A stretch of 64,000 nucleotides of DNA, taken from contig JAKSZU010000002.1 of assembly GCA_026018925.1 (NCBI GenBank), forward strand, positions 154,281,900 to 154,345,899, written 5' to 3'. The notes beneath the pieces are model-generated. The model made no database searches, had not been told where the DNA came from, and saw only the letters and a list, made by a program, of their open reading frames with translations. Numbering within the stretch: position 1 is the stretch's first letter; every line of letters begins with the position of its first letter. Positions 44,637 to 56,599 of the stretch are shown here, piece after piece. The DNA comes from Tupaia tana. Its lineage: Eukaryota; Chordata; Mammalia; Scandentia; Tupaiidae. The position numbers and the translations under genes were made by a program.

Positions 44637-44842
44637 TATTTGGAGAGGTTTTTGCTATAGGGCACGTGCCCTCACCAGACAGACAGAGAAAGACAGAAAG
44701 CGAGAAATCACCCCCCGGGGGGGATGGCCCACGCCGCAATCCCTTCTCCTCCATTCTCCTCTTGGGATCTTGGGCACACATGGACACACATCCAGAGTGA
44801 TTTTCAAGCTGCCAGATCCAGGACTCAAAGCACAGTTGGCCA
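44637..44842 (-). repeat. Chimeric SINE: young A tail half, old head half
   Basis: From ggagaggtttttgctatagg to ctcttgggatcttgggcac it is young type A; beyond that, agtgattttcaagctgccag and ccaggactcaaagcacagtt are old type. The missing head half of the 44426-44610 element may be what follows here. Confidence 0.8.
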
Positions 44843-44858
44843 GAATAAATATACTTTT

Positions 44859-45122
44859 GGGACCAGCAGTTAGCGTAATGGCTATGTCACTGGACTCCCA
44901 TGTAGTCGACCGTAGTTCGTGTCCTGGACCCGGTGGCTTAAAACTCACGCCGGGCGCGTGTGCGTGCGTGCCCAAGATCCTGAGAGGAGAATGGAGAAAA
45001 AGGGATTTGGGCGTGGCCATCTCCTCTGGGGAGTGATTTCTCGCTTTCTGTCTCTCTGTCTTTCTGTCTGTCTGGTGAGTGCAGGCGCCCTATAGCAAAA
45101 ACTTCTCCAAAAAAAAAAAGAA
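44859..45122 (+). repeat. Type A SINE
   Basis: A perfect 17-bp duplication agaataaatatactttt (44842-44858, 45123-45139), the longest seen here. Confidence 0.98.
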
Positions 45123-45149
45123 AGAATAAATATACTTTTATGATAATAT

Positions 45150-45545
45150 GTCTAGGATAATTGGGTACTTTGTTAGTCTGTTATTGCATTGCTAACGGAA
45201 TTGGGCAAATTGAAAAGAATAGAGGTTTATTTGTAAAACCCATGACTCTAATGGCTGGAAAGTACAAAGGCATTGGGCCTACAGTATGGCCCACGGGAGA
45301 ACACAGGTACAAGCAAGCTACAGGCAGCTCTCTAGCTCTTAGAGCAACCAGCCCTCTCAAATACTCAACCCTTCTCATAGATGCCAGAACTCACTGGGTC
45401 TGGTGAGACATCATTAATCTATTTATGAGTATTGCCTCCTTGGTGCAGTTACCATGATCTGATCACTACCTCCCAACACCAAATTTTAAAACATAAAACT
45501 CTGGGGGATAGACCAATATTCAAATCACAACAGGTACACACAAAT
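45150..45545 (-). repeat. MaLR-type LTR, minus strand
   Basis: gttagtctgttattgcattg at one end and accaatattcaaatcacaac at the other bracket a block resembling the complement of MST/THE-type LTRs, including gccagaactcactgggtc. Confidence 0.5.
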
Positions 45546-45610
45546 ACACAAAACTAATAAAAAAAAATCTCATATTTGAAGAGGAACTTTAACTTTAGCA
45601 AATCATTTTT

Positions 45611-45864
45611 TTAAAGAGAGATTTTTGCTGTAGGGTATGTGCACTCACCACAGAGACAGAAGGAGACAGAGAGACAGAAAGCCAGAAATCACCCCCTGGG
45701 GAGATGGCTATGCTGCAATTCCTTCTCCTCCATTCTCCTCTCAGGATCTTGGGCATGCATGCACATGCACCTGGCGTGAGTTTAAGTCGTTGGGTTCAGG
45801 ACTCAAATCGCAGTCGATTATGTGGGAGTCCAGCGACATAACCATTATGCCATCTGCTGGTCTC
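45611..45864 (-). repeat. Type A SINE
   Basis: A 15-bp duplication tagcaaatcattttt (45596-45610, 45865-45879). Confidence 0.96.
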
Positions 45865-45896
45865 TAGCAAATCATTTTTAAAATTGGTTCCTCATT

Positions 45897-46186
45897 GGCC
45901 AACAGGTAGCACAGTGGATAAAGTGCTGGACTTGGGCAGTTCATTTCAAATCAGCCACATGGATGATCCTGATTTGAATCCTAGACATGGCAGCTTGAAA
46001 AATCACATGGGGCACATGTACATACATGTCCCAATCCCAGGAGGAGAATGAAGGAGAAGGGATTGTAGCATGGCCATTCCCCTTGGGGGTGATTTCTCAC
46101 TTTCCCTCTCACTGTCTCACTGTCCCTCTGTCTCTCTCCTCTCCAAAGAGCACATGCACCCTATGACAAAAACCTGTTTAAAAAAA
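45897..46186 (+). repeat. Old A-type SINE
   Basis: Imperfect duplication ggttcctcat/ggttcctcac. The head carries a local duplication (tcatttcaaatcagccacat repeats the later tgatttgaatcc region). Confidence 0.85.
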
Positions 46187-46214
46187 CAGATATGGTTCCT
46201 CACTAAAACTCTAC

Positions 46215-46325
46215 CAGAGAGAGAAAGTATTACAATTCTATTCTGTAGATGAGAAAATTGAGACGCAGAGAACTTAAATAACTTACCCCAAATCTCACAG
46301 CTAATTAGTGAGAGGACCAAACATT
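46215..46325 (-). repeat. MIR
   Basis: ctgtagatgagaaaattgag, acttaaataacttacccca and ctcacagctaattagtgag are the MIR complement. Confidence 0.85.
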
Positions 46326-46385
46326 ATATTTCTTTAGTTATTAATTACAGGATTCTTCTTTATATGCCATCTTTCAAATACAATG

Positions 46386-46604
46386 CAGTCATGTATCACT
46401 TGATGATGGAGCTACATTCTGAGAAGTGCTTCGTTAGGTGATTTCTTCCCTGTGAAAACATCATGGAGCGTACTCAACAAACCCTAGATGGTACAGCCTA
46501 CTACTTGCCTAGAGTACTAGCTATTATACAATTGCTCCATATGGAACCACCTATGTATATGTGATCTATTGTCAACCAAAAGATCATTATGCAGCACATG
46601 ACTG
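46386..46604 (+). mobile_element. Tigger-type internal-deletion DNA transposon
   Basis: Ends cagtcatgtatcacttgatg and gcagcacatgactg are inverted repeats. The interior (gaagtgcttcgttaggtgat, ctagatggtacagcctacta) resembles the human Tigger repeat family. No transposase. Confidence 0.7.
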
Positions 46605-46734
46605 TAGTTAAAATTTATGCAATGTCAAAAGACAAAATAAACTACTGTTTACATTATACTAATAAGGTCCTTACTATACCAATGTTGTAATACCAATGGC
46701 ATTCATCTGGCTTTTAAATAGATTACAAACTGGC

Positions 46735-47600
46735 CCTTACTTTATTTTTTATTATGATGAAATATACACAACATAAAATTTATTGTTTTAACATTTTTTA
46801 CATGTGCATTTCAGAATCATTAAGTCTAAATGTGCAGCTATCACTACTATCCACCTCTAGAACTTTTTTTGATCAAACTCTGCATCCATCAAATAGTAAC
46901 TCTATTTTCCCCTTTCCCCAGTCCCTGGTAACCACCATTCTACTTTCTGTCCCTACAAATTTAACTATTTTAGATAACCTCAAATAAATTGAGTTGAGCA
47001 ATATTTGTCCTTACTTCATGCAGCATAATATCTTTAGCGTTCATCCATATATAGTATGTCATTACTTTTTTATGGCTGAATAATATTCCATTGTATGTAT
47101 AGGCTATATTTTGTTTATTCACCTGTTTCTAATTTTTTTTTTGACCAGAGGGTGTATGTGCTCATCAGAGATATATATATAGAGAGAAAAAAACTGAGAA
47201 AGCACTCCTTATGGGGAATGATCATGTCACAATTCCTTCTCTCCTATTTCTCCTTCCTTTTATAATTTTGGGACATCTGGTATGTTTTTCAAGTCACTGG
47301 GTCTGGGATTCAAACCATACAGTTGGCCATGTTGAATCCAACCATTTTATCCACTGTGCTACCATCTGGCCCTTTACCTTTTGACTATTGAGAATAATGC
47401 TGCTATAAACTTTAGTGTACAAATATCTGTTTGAGACCATGTCTTCAATTTTCTTTTCTTTGGCGGGGGGGTTATAGAATCAAAAATGGAATTGCTGGAT
47501 CATATAATTCTATGTTCAATTGTTTTCAGGAAATGCCATACCATTTTCTGGAGTGCCTTCACCATTTTACATTTCCACAAGTGACTCAAAAGTTGTTCTG
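46735..47600 (-). repeat. L1M 3' end, split by an old SINE
   Basis: In reverse orientation, aaccaccattctactttctg, gctgaataatattccattgt, gagaataatgctgctataaa and gaattgctggatcatataat are the end of L1 ORF2 and the 3' UTR of an L1M element. Confidence 0.85.
47133..47373 (-). repeat. Old A-type SINE in L1M
   Basis: Tail gaccagagggtgtatgtgct to minus head gggccagatggtagcacag, sitting between the two L1M parts. Confidence 0.82.
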
Positions 47601-47603
47601 CTA

Positions 47604-47860
47604 TGGCTTCAATATGTCTTCCAGTAATTCATGTGTTGGGGCTTGATTGTATTGTCCATGTTGTGATGGTATTAAGTGAAAACTTAATTCCTTCATAGTG
47701 CCTGAGCGAGAAGCCTAGTGGGCAGAGATTGGTCATTATGATTGTATCATGATGTTGATCATCTCAAGAATAGATTAATGATATCTCTCCAGACCCAATA
47801 CATCTAGCTCTTGTGAGAAGGAGTTAGTTCTCATGAGAACTGGTTGTTATAAGAGAGAGA
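47604..47860 (+). repeat. MaLR-type LTR remnant, plus strand
   Basis: ctatggcttcaatatgtctt, gtagttctcatgagaa-like gttagttctcatgagaactg and gttgttataagag fit MaLR LTR order. Confidence 0.5.
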
Positions 47861-47870
47861 TCAGTCAAAG

Positions 47871-48136
47871 GACCAGCAGTTAGCGTAATGGCTATGTCGC
47901 TGGACTCCCATGTAGTCGACCGCGGTTCGCGTCCCTGACCCAGTGGCTTAAAACTCACGCCCGGCGCGTGTGCGTGCGTGCTCAAGATCCCGAGAGGAGA
48001 ATGGAGGAGAAGGGACTGCGGCGTGGCCATCCCCCCTGGGGGGTGATTTCTTGCTTTCTGTCTCTCTGTCTGTCTGGCAAGCGCACGTACCCTATGGCAA
48101 AAACCTCTCAAAAAGAAAAGAAAAAAAAAAGAAAAG
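47871..48136 (+). repeat. Type A SINE
   Basis: Short duplication caaag on both sides; AAAAG-interrupted tail. Confidence 0.92.
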
Positions 48137-48468
48137 CAAAGCTTAGGTAATAAACAAGTGAGATGCACTTTCCCTTCCTGGCTCTGGGAGGGAGGAGGGA
48201 ATCTGGAAGGACTTGGGAGTCTGGATGAAGTCTGGAGTCCAGAGTGAGTCCAGTTGTAACCCATGCTAAACTGTGACTGATGAGGTAGATTGCTTCTGCC
48301 ATTATCTCAGGACTTTCTGCTCATATCTGGCTAACTACCTGTAACATTACCAGTGAATGGACAAAGGAATTTCTCTTCCTCTCTAAATGCTCCCTGAAAA
48401 TCAACTGAAAATAGGCAGGTTAATAAGAAAAAAAAAGGTTTACAATTTTCAAAATTTTAGGAAGGTCT

Positions 48469-48733
48469 CGGAGACCAGCAGTTAGTGTAATGGCTATGTC
48501 GCTGAACTCCCACATAGTCAACCGCAGTTTGCGTCCCGTACCCGGTGGCTTAAACTCACGCCGGGCATGTGTGCGTGCATGCCCAAGATACTGAGAGGAG
48601 AAAGGAGAAGGGATTGCGGCGTGGCCATCCCCCCTGGGGGGTGATTTTTCACTTTCTGTCTCTCTGTCTCTCTCTGTCTTTCTGGCGAGTGCACACGCCC
48701 TATAGCAAAAACCTCTCAAAAAAAAAATTTTTT
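48469..48733 (+). repeat. Type A SINE
   Basis: A 15-bp duplication ttttaggaaggtctc (48454-48468, 48734-48748). The interrupted host next to it resembles the type B fragment at 39.06 kb. Confidence 0.96.
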
Positions 48734-48748
48734 TTTTAGGAAGGTCTC

Positions 48749-48835
48749 CAGATGCAAACCTGAACCTTCCCATGTAGGTCATGCTCACAATGTCAAGGTT
48801 TACCACAGTGTCACCTCTAATACTATTGCGAGACT
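48749..48835 (-). repeat. Type B SINE fragment
   Basis: ctgaaccttcccatgtaggt matches the complement seen at about 39075. Confidence 0.5.
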
Positions 48836-48879
48836 TTTGAGTTGCTGAGTTCATGTCTCACAGTCATGAAGACTTAGAA

Positions 48880-49530
48880 GTGTACACAAGAGGGGTGGTA
48901 GTAATAAACCAAGGTTTATTGAAAGAGAAGAGCTCTCAGCGGGGAGGGGTCCTGACAGTGGGTTGCCAATTTAGACTTCAAAACATAGCTAAAAATTGTC
49001 TATGAAGCCCGCATTCTTTGTTCCCTTTTGAAATTGCTAATTTAGGTACTTTATTGCTAAGGTTTTCTGTGGGGCTGACTGACCTTAAGGATCTGCATTC
49101 TAGGGACCAGCAGTTAGCATAATGGCTATGTCGCTGGACTCCCACGTAGTTGACTGCGGTTGGGGTCCTGGACCCGGTGGCTTAAACTCACACCGAGCGC
49201 ATGTGCATGCATGCCCAAGATCCCGAGAGGAGAATGGAGGAGAAGGGATTGCAGCTTGGCCATCCCCCCGAGGGTGATTTCTCGCTTTCTGTCTCTCTCT
49301 CTCTCTGTCTGTCTGGCGAGCGCACGCGCCCTATAGCAAAAACCTCTCAAAAAAAAAAAAAAAAAAAGGATCTGCATTCTTTGTCTGTCACCTCTGAGCC
49401 ACAGAGACCATAACTTTGGTGTTGCAGATTATAACTAAATTACCCACTACTGTAAGCTGAATCTTGAGTGCAAGCAGTTTCTTGAGAATGTTTAGCTACG
49501 AATGCTAAAAATAACAGGTCCCAGCAGAGT
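48880..49530 (-). repeat. ERV 3' LTR (split by a SINE)
   Basis: ggatctgcattctttg, gttgcagattataac and gcagtttcttgagaatg align in order with gaatctgcactctttgg, actgcagattgtaac and aggtttcttgagaacg of the other LTR. Edges approximate. Confidence 0.75.
49102..49367 (+). repeat. Type A SINE in the ERV 3' LTR
   Basis: A perfect 13-bp duplication ggatctgcattct (49089-49101, 49368-49380). Confidence 0.97.
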
Positions 49531-49599
49531 CAATAAACAATTGGGCCAATGCTAGGACCATTCATCAGGTATATACAACTTATCAAGTTCTTGGTGTAG

Positions 49600-51240
49600 C
49601 TTATCAATGTAAGAGCAAATCTGGTCATAAGTGTTAGTAATATTAAAACAGCACAATTGTGGAAAGTGATAATAGCATCCAGTGATGTAATAAGAGGAAG
49701 TAGTCTATTGCAGCTCTTTTAGTCAGTACATTGCCATGGATGCCACACAATTCTCGATGTATAGCATTCAAAGCGAAAGCAGTGCTTCTAAGAGCTTTAG
49801 AAAACAGATAAGCAGATCTCATCATTTCCTTGTGAAGGTAGGTAGTGAGTGCAGGTACATCTACAAGACTGGAAGCCAATGCTACTACCTATCTCATACT
49901 CTAGGAGTTAACTACAGCATTACAATTTGCACAAATTGCATCATTACAATAAGGGTTCCTATTTTCATAGACGCCACCAGTTTCTCTTTTGGACCAGAGC
50001 CTTGATGGAAATGACAATGGAAAAGTGGTAATAAGGATGACTATTTTCCCTACAGCACAATTACCAGGGATATTAGTAGAAATCACATAATGATCATTTT
50101 GGTCACACAGTAGAGACCACCCATCAGGTAAAGATATGAAGGTCATTGGGGGTGGTACTGAGACAGTGTTGTTACAGAATAGGGGGCCAACCGTCTTATT
50201 ATATGGTATGGAACAATTAGGGCAGAAGGTGAGAGGGATGACAGTCAAACAAATTGTAATTGGAGGTCTACCTTCAATTGGAGGCAGCTATGGGAGTGGT
50301 AGATTCAATTTTTATTGGGAAGCAGGTGTCATTAAAAGAATAAATATACTCATTTTGTCTCCTTTACAAAATTCTTGGGCTCATACCCAACATCTAATAA
50401 ATTAAATTGTCAGATTCCCACCATACTCATACCAGTCCACATACAAAAGGAAGATTAAGACCATTATAAGCCATGGGAACCCAAAAATTATTATCTGCCA
50501 ACTTCTTTTGAGGATTCAAGTAGACCCCAACAGTAATGGTATAAGTAAAGACGATGATACCATTGATTTCCTTATTGATCTTAATGCAACCGTAAGTACC
50601 TGCACCCAACAAGTCAGTTTGGGCCAGCCCTGATGAAAATGTTCCGGTTACTGTGACGTGACTGATCAGAGAGGTTGTGAAAGTGGGTAGCTGATGGCTC
50701 CAATTTTTGTCAGGAGACAAGGTGGGGACCTTTTGTCTAGTGAACAGGGCCTAGTTCAGAGCAATTACTAAAACAAGGCCAAGTTAGAGGGTCCCCTACT
50801 TTTACATCTACCCAAGAGACTGAAAACAGACAAGAATGAGCCTTCATAAGAAAGAAAGGAAGGCAGCCACCATATAAGAACAGCCCACTGCCGCTGAGGA
50901 TTACAGGGAGCCGACTGAACAGTTAGGAAAAACGCGATAGCAGTATCAAGGTGGCCACTGTATGACTTCGGGTGGGTAATCAGAGAAGTCGCCCTGTAAC
51001 CGGAGTTCCTTGACTGCCTGGAGGACTCCTGTAATGGCACAGTGAGGATATTGGAAGAAATATATGTGAAGGGAGCAGAGTAGGATAGGGAAATTTTCAG
51101 AAATAATATAATTTATCTGGTCAGCCAGATTTCATTTTGAAAAGGAACTTGAAGTCCTCAAGAGGCTCACAGGTATATGTAGGATCATCAGGGGAAGAGT
51201 CCAGGGTCCTTAGAGTATGGAGATCTCCAAGCTGTGTGAT
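49600..51240 (-). pseudogene. ERV env remnant
   Basis: Fragments on the minus strand include surface-subunit-like cysteine-rich stretches (50248-49901, 50720-50427) and, at 49879-49643, a transmembrane-subunit heptad region (NAIHRELCGIHGNVLTKRAA) that recalls the gammaretroviral coiled coil and the segment after it. Several frames and stops; no intact signal, fusion or anchor region can be assembled. Confidence 0.65.
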
Positions 51241-51555
51241 GGAGCTAAGAGGACAAGTAAGATATTTCACCATGGTTGGTGTTGATAGCATCACTGGGTA
51301 GTGTTCATTTCAAGAAGGCTCTACAGTGGGGGAAAGAGAAGGAAGAAACTTCACCAGCACTAAGCCATTCTGTTCAAATATGGGAATACCTGTTTCCCTA
51401 AGCTGGGAGTCAACTTGTTGTTGGAAAGTTTGTAAAAACTTTGCTAAAGAAACAACTTGCTTAGTCAGAGAAGAGGTCTCTTCATCAAGAAGAAAACCAC
51501 TTCCATATATAATTTCATATGGACTTAATCCTGCCTTTAAAGGTGTATTTCTTCT

Positions 51556-51829
51556 TCTTTCTTTCTTTCTTTTTTTTTTTAAAGAGTTTTTTTGCTATAG
51601 GGCACATGTGCTTGCCAGAGTCAGAGACAGACAGAGAGACAGAAAGAGAGAAATCATCCCCTAGGGGATATGGCCACACCACAATGCCTTCTCCATTCTC
51701 TTCTTGGGATCTTGGACATGCACACATACAAGCCCAGTGTGAGTTTCAAGTTACTGGGTCCTGGACTAGAACTGTGGTCAGCCATGTGGAAGTCCAGTGA
51801 TGTAACCACTATGCCTTCTGCTGATCCCC
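51556..51829 (-). repeat. Type A SINE, diverged, in ERV integrase
   Basis: Full-length minus copy with shortened middle (ccttctccattctcttcttg). Adjoins a type C element at about 51845. Confidence 0.9.
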
Positions 51830-51844
51830 AAAGTTGTGTTTCTT

Positions 51845-52020
51845 TTTTTCTTTTAAGAATTATTTTTACTTTATTTACTGATTTTTTTTTTTTAATTTGG
51901 CAAGAGAGAGAAAGAGAGAGAAAGAGAAAGTGAGAAAGCAAGTCACCAGGTCCAGGACTCGAACTATGGTCACCCATGTGGGAGTCCAGCACCCTTAACT
52001 ACCACGCCACCTGCCGGCCC
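51845..52020 (-). repeat. Type C SINE in ERV integrase
   Basis: Imperfect duplication caaagttgtgtttctt / caaagttgtacctctt on both sides. (GA)n then minus head ggggccggcaggtggcgtgg. Confidence 0.9.
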
Positions 52021-52800
52021 CCAAAGTTGTACCTCTTATGTGAACTAAAGCCATAGGGAAAAGGGAGGCCCAAGGTCCAAGTTTCCATCATTAATTTCTT
52101 TAGGTGCCTCTTTAATATGTCACTTGCTGTTTCTATGTGCCTAGTATTATGGCCTCCAGACACAATGGAGAGAGTAGTCAATTCCTAAGGTTTTTGGAAA
52201 CCACCTGAGTGAAGGCTGCTTTGAAAGATAGCCCATTATCATGGAAACTACTAGGCAATTCAAAAAGAGAGACTATTTCTTCAATCAATATTCTTATCAC
52301 CTCAGTGGCTTTCTCTGTTCTAAAGCGGAAAGTTTCTACCCAGTGAGTAAAACTATCAACCCAGACTAAAAGACATTACTTCTCTTTAGAGCGAGGCATA
52401 GGAGTAAAGTCTATTTGCCAATCTTTTCCTGGATAATTCCTGTCCTCTGTGTCTGAGGAAGCAGAACTCACTGGTTAAGAGGATTATTTTTTAAGCAAAC
52501 TTCACATGTCTCAATGATTTGTCTGATAGTTGTCTATAGGTGTTGTCCACTAAATAGCTTATGGACTAATTTTAAAGTCTTGTCTATTTCCAAATGAAAA
52601 GCTTGATGGAGAGTTTTAAGAACCTTCCTAACTTGACAGTGGAAGATGGATCTTGCCGTCTTCTGCCTGTAACCAACCCGAGAGTTGTAAAGAATATCCT
52701 CTGGGTGTGGCCTATTCTATTGCCATGGGGGGATATTGACGTTTTATTTCCTTTAGTGGTTAATCCCAAAACAAGGGAGTAATAATAGACTCTGAAGGAG

Positions 52801-54740
52801 GAGTTTCCTTAGCGGCTAATTTAGCTGCTTAGTCAGCTAGGCTGCTTCCATAAGCTATGCCATTTATTTCTCTTTGTCTCTTCCACAATACATCACTACT
52901 ACTTTATAAGGAAGCAGAACCCATGTTAATGGCCTGTCAATTTCTTGATGGTATTTACTTGGGGTCTCATTCATCTTAAGGAAATGCCTTTCTTAGCAAA
53001 TTATAACGTGAGCATGGAGGGCATATTTATAATCGGTATAGAGATTAAGTATTTTGTCTTTGCTTGAGTGCTCTCATCAAGGCTGAGTTCTGCTGAGCAC
53101 TGGTATTTGGCGGCAGAGAAGCATTCTCAATAATGCCATCTAGAGACACAATTGCATATCCTGTTTTACAAATACCTTGCTCTACATAAGAGCTTCCATC
53201 TGTATAAAGTGTCCAGTCCAGTTTACAAGAGGAGTTTCCTGTAAATCATTTCTAGCAGCGTAAGATTGTATAATTATCTGCTCACAATTATGCTCGGGTT
53301 TTTCATCCCCCTCTAGGAGGAAAGTGTCTGGCTTTAAAGAGAAACAAATTTTTAGATGAAGAGCAGATTATCCCTCCAACAATAGTGCCTGATATTTAAG
53401 AAGGTAACTATCAAGGAGCCAAAGGCTCTCTTTGGTAGATAGCAGTCCTGTCACACCGTGTGGAATGTAAATAGTTAAGTCCTTTCCCATGGTTAGTTCA
53501 GCGCTTCAGGATCTAGCAGGGCTATTGGGGCAATTGCTCAAAGGCAGTTGGGTCATCCCTTAGCTACTCCTTCAATCTTCTTGCTTGAGCAGCCTACTGG
53601 CTGCTGTGTTGGGCCTCCAGCTTGAGTTAAAACTCCCAAGGCCATTCCTTTTCTTTCTATAACATACAGGTTAAATACTTCTCCTATGGGAAGACTAAGG
53701 AAAGATGCCTTAAACAAGGCTTGCTTTAATAGGTCCACAGCTTTTCTGGCTTCTGGTTTCCAAGTCAACGAATGAGCTTTGGTAGCCTGGGTAATGTAAG
53801 GGACAGGGAATTTCTCCATAACTTGGAATTCAAAGCCTGCAAAACCCAGTAATGCCAAAAACAAACAAACAAACAAAAAAACTCTTAGTTGTTTAAATTT
53901 TTTGTAGGGGGAAAGAAGCAATGGGCTTTATTCGTCTTCACTTAAAACCTTAGTTCCTTCTGACAAAATCAGGCCCAAATAGTTTACTAATGGTTGGCAT
54001 AATTGGGCCTTGGATTTTTAAAGAAATTATTTATTTTTACTTATTATCATTATTATTTTTTAACTTGACCAGAGATAGACAGAGAGAGAGAGAAAGAGAG
54101 GGAAAATGAGAAAACAAGTCACTAGGTCCAGGACTTAAAACTACAGTCAGCCATGTGGGAGTCCAGCATCCCAACTACCATGCCACCTGCTGGCCCTGGG
54201 CTTTAGATTTTGAGAGTTGATACCCCTTGTGGCTAGGAAATTGAGCAGCACTATAGTTCTGTCATGGGAGACAACCTCTGTAGGTGCTCAGAGAATAATT
54301 ATCATCCACATATTGTAGAACTCTAACCCTAGGGTATGAAAAGTCTGAAAGGTCCTGCACTAAAGCCTGCTCAGATTAGTAGAGGAAATCACAGAAACCT
54401 TGGAGGAAGTTCTGCCAGCATCATTGGAGGCATGAGTTCGAGGGGTCCTCAAAGACAAAAAGATATTGAGAGTTGGGGTGCAATAGAATACAAAAGAATG
54501 CATTTTTAGAACCTCAAACTGAGAACCATTTAATTCCTTCTGGTATTTGAGTAATAGGGTATAGGGATTGGGAACTATTGGGTATAGTGGAACAATGGCT
54601 TCATTTATGAGACGGGCATCCTGTACTAATCTCCATTCCCCATTAGGCTTTTTCACTCCTAGGATTGGTGTGTTACAGGGGTTGTTACAAGCCTCAAGGA
54701 GTCCCTGCTTTTTAAAGTTTTCAACAATAGTCTTAAGTCT
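52801..54740 (-). pseudogene. ERV reverse transcriptase and RNase H remnant
   Basis: RT: KKPNGEWRLVQDARLINEA and VPNPYTLL at 54656-54540, then frameshifted. RNase H/connection: TWKPEARKAVDLLKQALF and a downstream LSLPIGEVFNLYV at about 53770-53670. A type C SINE lies between. The YxDD active-site region is not in an open frame that I can see. Confidence 0.85.
54018..54196 (-). repeat. Type C SINE in ERV pol
   Basis: Imperfect 14-bp duplication tgggccttggattt / tgggctttagattt (54004-54017, 54197-54210). Confidence 0.92.
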
Positions 54741-54743
54741 TTA

Positions 54744-56234
54744 TTAGGTTGGTGCAAAAGTAATTGTGGTTTTCCATAATTGAAATTTGTCATTTAATAT
54801 TGGATACATTCTTAAGTAAATGCGGTTATGTTATACATCATTTTAATGCAAATTTCTCACTGTGTTTTTCTGCTAATGACTTATTACTTGCTGTTTATTT
54901 TATATGTATTTTAGACTATGGAAATGATATTAGACAAAAAGCAAATCTGGGCAATTTTCTTGAGTTGATAAATAGGTTGTAAGCAGTGGAGACAACTCAC
55001 AACATCAAAGTGCATTTGACCCAGGAACTGCTAGCAAATGTATAGGACAGTGATGGTCCAAGAAGTTTTGCAAAGAATACAAGAGCCTTCAAGATGAGGA
55101 GTGTAGTGGCCAGCCATGGGACGTTGACAACAATCAACTGAGAGGAGTCACTGAAGCTGATCCTCTCACATCGACACAATAAATTGCCAAAGAACTCAGT
55201 GTTGGACTATTCTATGGTTCCTTGGCGTTTGAAGCAAACAAGAAAGGGGAACGAGCTAGATAAGTGGGTGCCTCATGAGCTGGCTGAAAAGATTTTAAAT
55301 TGTTGTTTTGAAGTGTTCTCTTATTCTGTGCAACAACAGCAAACCATTTCTCGATTGGATTGACATGAGACAAAAAGTGGACTTTATATGACAACTGGTG
55401 ATGACCAGCTCGGTGGTTAGACTGAGAAGCAGCTCCAAAGCACTTCCCAACGCCCAACTTGAACCAAAAACTGATCACACTCACTGTTCGGTGAGGTCTG
55501 ATCCACTATAGCTTTCTGAATCCAGCAAAATCATTTTATCTGAGCAGCATGCTCAGCTGATCAATGAGAAGCACTGAAAACTGCAATCCTTATGGTGGCA
55601 CTGGTCAACAGCAAGGGCCCAATTATTCTCCACAACAACGCCCATCCACACTTCAGACAACCAACACTTCAAAAGTTGAATAAATTGGGCTATGAAGTTT
55701 TGCCCCATCCACCATACTCACCAGACATCTCATCAACTGACTACCACTTCTTCAAACATCTCAACCACTTTTTGCAGGGAAAATGCTTCCACAACTAGTA
55801 GGATACAGAAAACACTTTCCGAGAGTTTTTCGAATCCTGAAGCATGGATTTTTATGCTAAAGGAATAAACAAACTTATTTCTCATAGGTAAAATGTGTTG
55901 ATTGTAATAGTTCTTATTTTGATTAATAAAGATGTGTTTGAGCCTAGTTATGATTTAAAATTCACAGTCTGAAACCACAACTGCTTTTTTTTTGGGGGGG
56001 AGGTTTTTGCTATAGGGCACGTGTACTCACCAGAGAGACAGAAAGAGAGAAATCACCCCCACAGCTGGAATGGCCACGCCACAATCCCTTCTCTCAGGAT
56101 CTTGGGAACGCACGAACACGCGCCCAGCATGAGTTTTAAGCCACTGGGTCCAGGACTCCAACCACGGTCAACTACATGCGAGTCCAGTGACGTAGCCATT
56201 ACGCTAACTGCTGGTCCTGCCACAACCAACTTAA
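54744..56234 (+). mobile_element. Hsmar1-like mariner, dead, in ERV pol
   Basis: TTAGGTTGGTGCAAAAGTAA starts the left end; the right end finishes accacaac, a SINE, then caaccaacTTAA. TA target duplications are at 54742-54743 and 56235-56236. Without the nested SINE it is about 1.26 kb, close to full length for this family. Transposase pieces follow in order: MEMILDKKQI near 54915 with an early stop; first catalytic Asp kept in a stop-flanked DKKW; the second catalytic site reads HNNAHPH (Asp to Asn); the third reads SPDISSTDYHFF (Asp kept). Inactive. Confidence 0.93.
55985..56218 (-). repeat. Type A SINE in the mariner 3' end
   Basis: Inserted within the last few tens of bases of the mariner (ccacaactgc / gccacaacc on the sides). 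Body shortened (cccttctctcaggatcttgg). Confidence 0.95.
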
Positions 56235-56258
56235 TACTTCTGCTCTCAGGGGGTATTG

Positions 56259-56448
56259 TTTTTTTTTAAAGAATTATTTATTTAATTTTATTTATTCATT
56301 CATTTATTTTCATTTGACCAGAGAGAGGAGAGAGAGAAAGAGAGAGAGAGAGAAAGCGAGAAAGCAAACCGCTAGATCCGGGACTCAAATCATGGTTGGC
56401 CAACTGGGAGTATCCAGCACCTTAACCACCATGCCACCTGCTAGTCCC
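56259..56448 (-). repeat. Type C SINE in ERV pol
   Basis: Duplication tcagggggtattg / tcgggggtattg (56246-56258, 56449-56460). Confidence 0.94.
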
Positions 56449-56599
56449 TCGGGGGTATTGTCTTTGACTAGGAAAGAAGGTAGTGTCTTTGAGGAATATT
56501 CTAACTGTTTTTGCTGTGATTGCTAAATCTATCCTTCTCTGATTTGTCTGTACTTCTCAGTTTATCTCCGTTTTCATCACAGGCATGCACAGAACAGCT

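Larger units (their letters stand above)
51320..52800 (-). pseudogene. ERV integrase remnant
   Basis: Order on the minus strand: core-domain pieces around 52.4-52.2 kb (HDNGLSFKAAFTQVVSK), then DILKRHLKKL at about 52.1 kb, then after two SINEs a C-terminal piece near 51.5 kb (LSPYEIIYGSGF). Stops and frame changes throughout. Confidence 0.7.

Noticed and set aside
51540..51600. T/C-rich run considered as the ERV polypurine tract complement.
   Set aside because: It is the tail of a type A SINE inserted in integrase, far from the 3' LTR.
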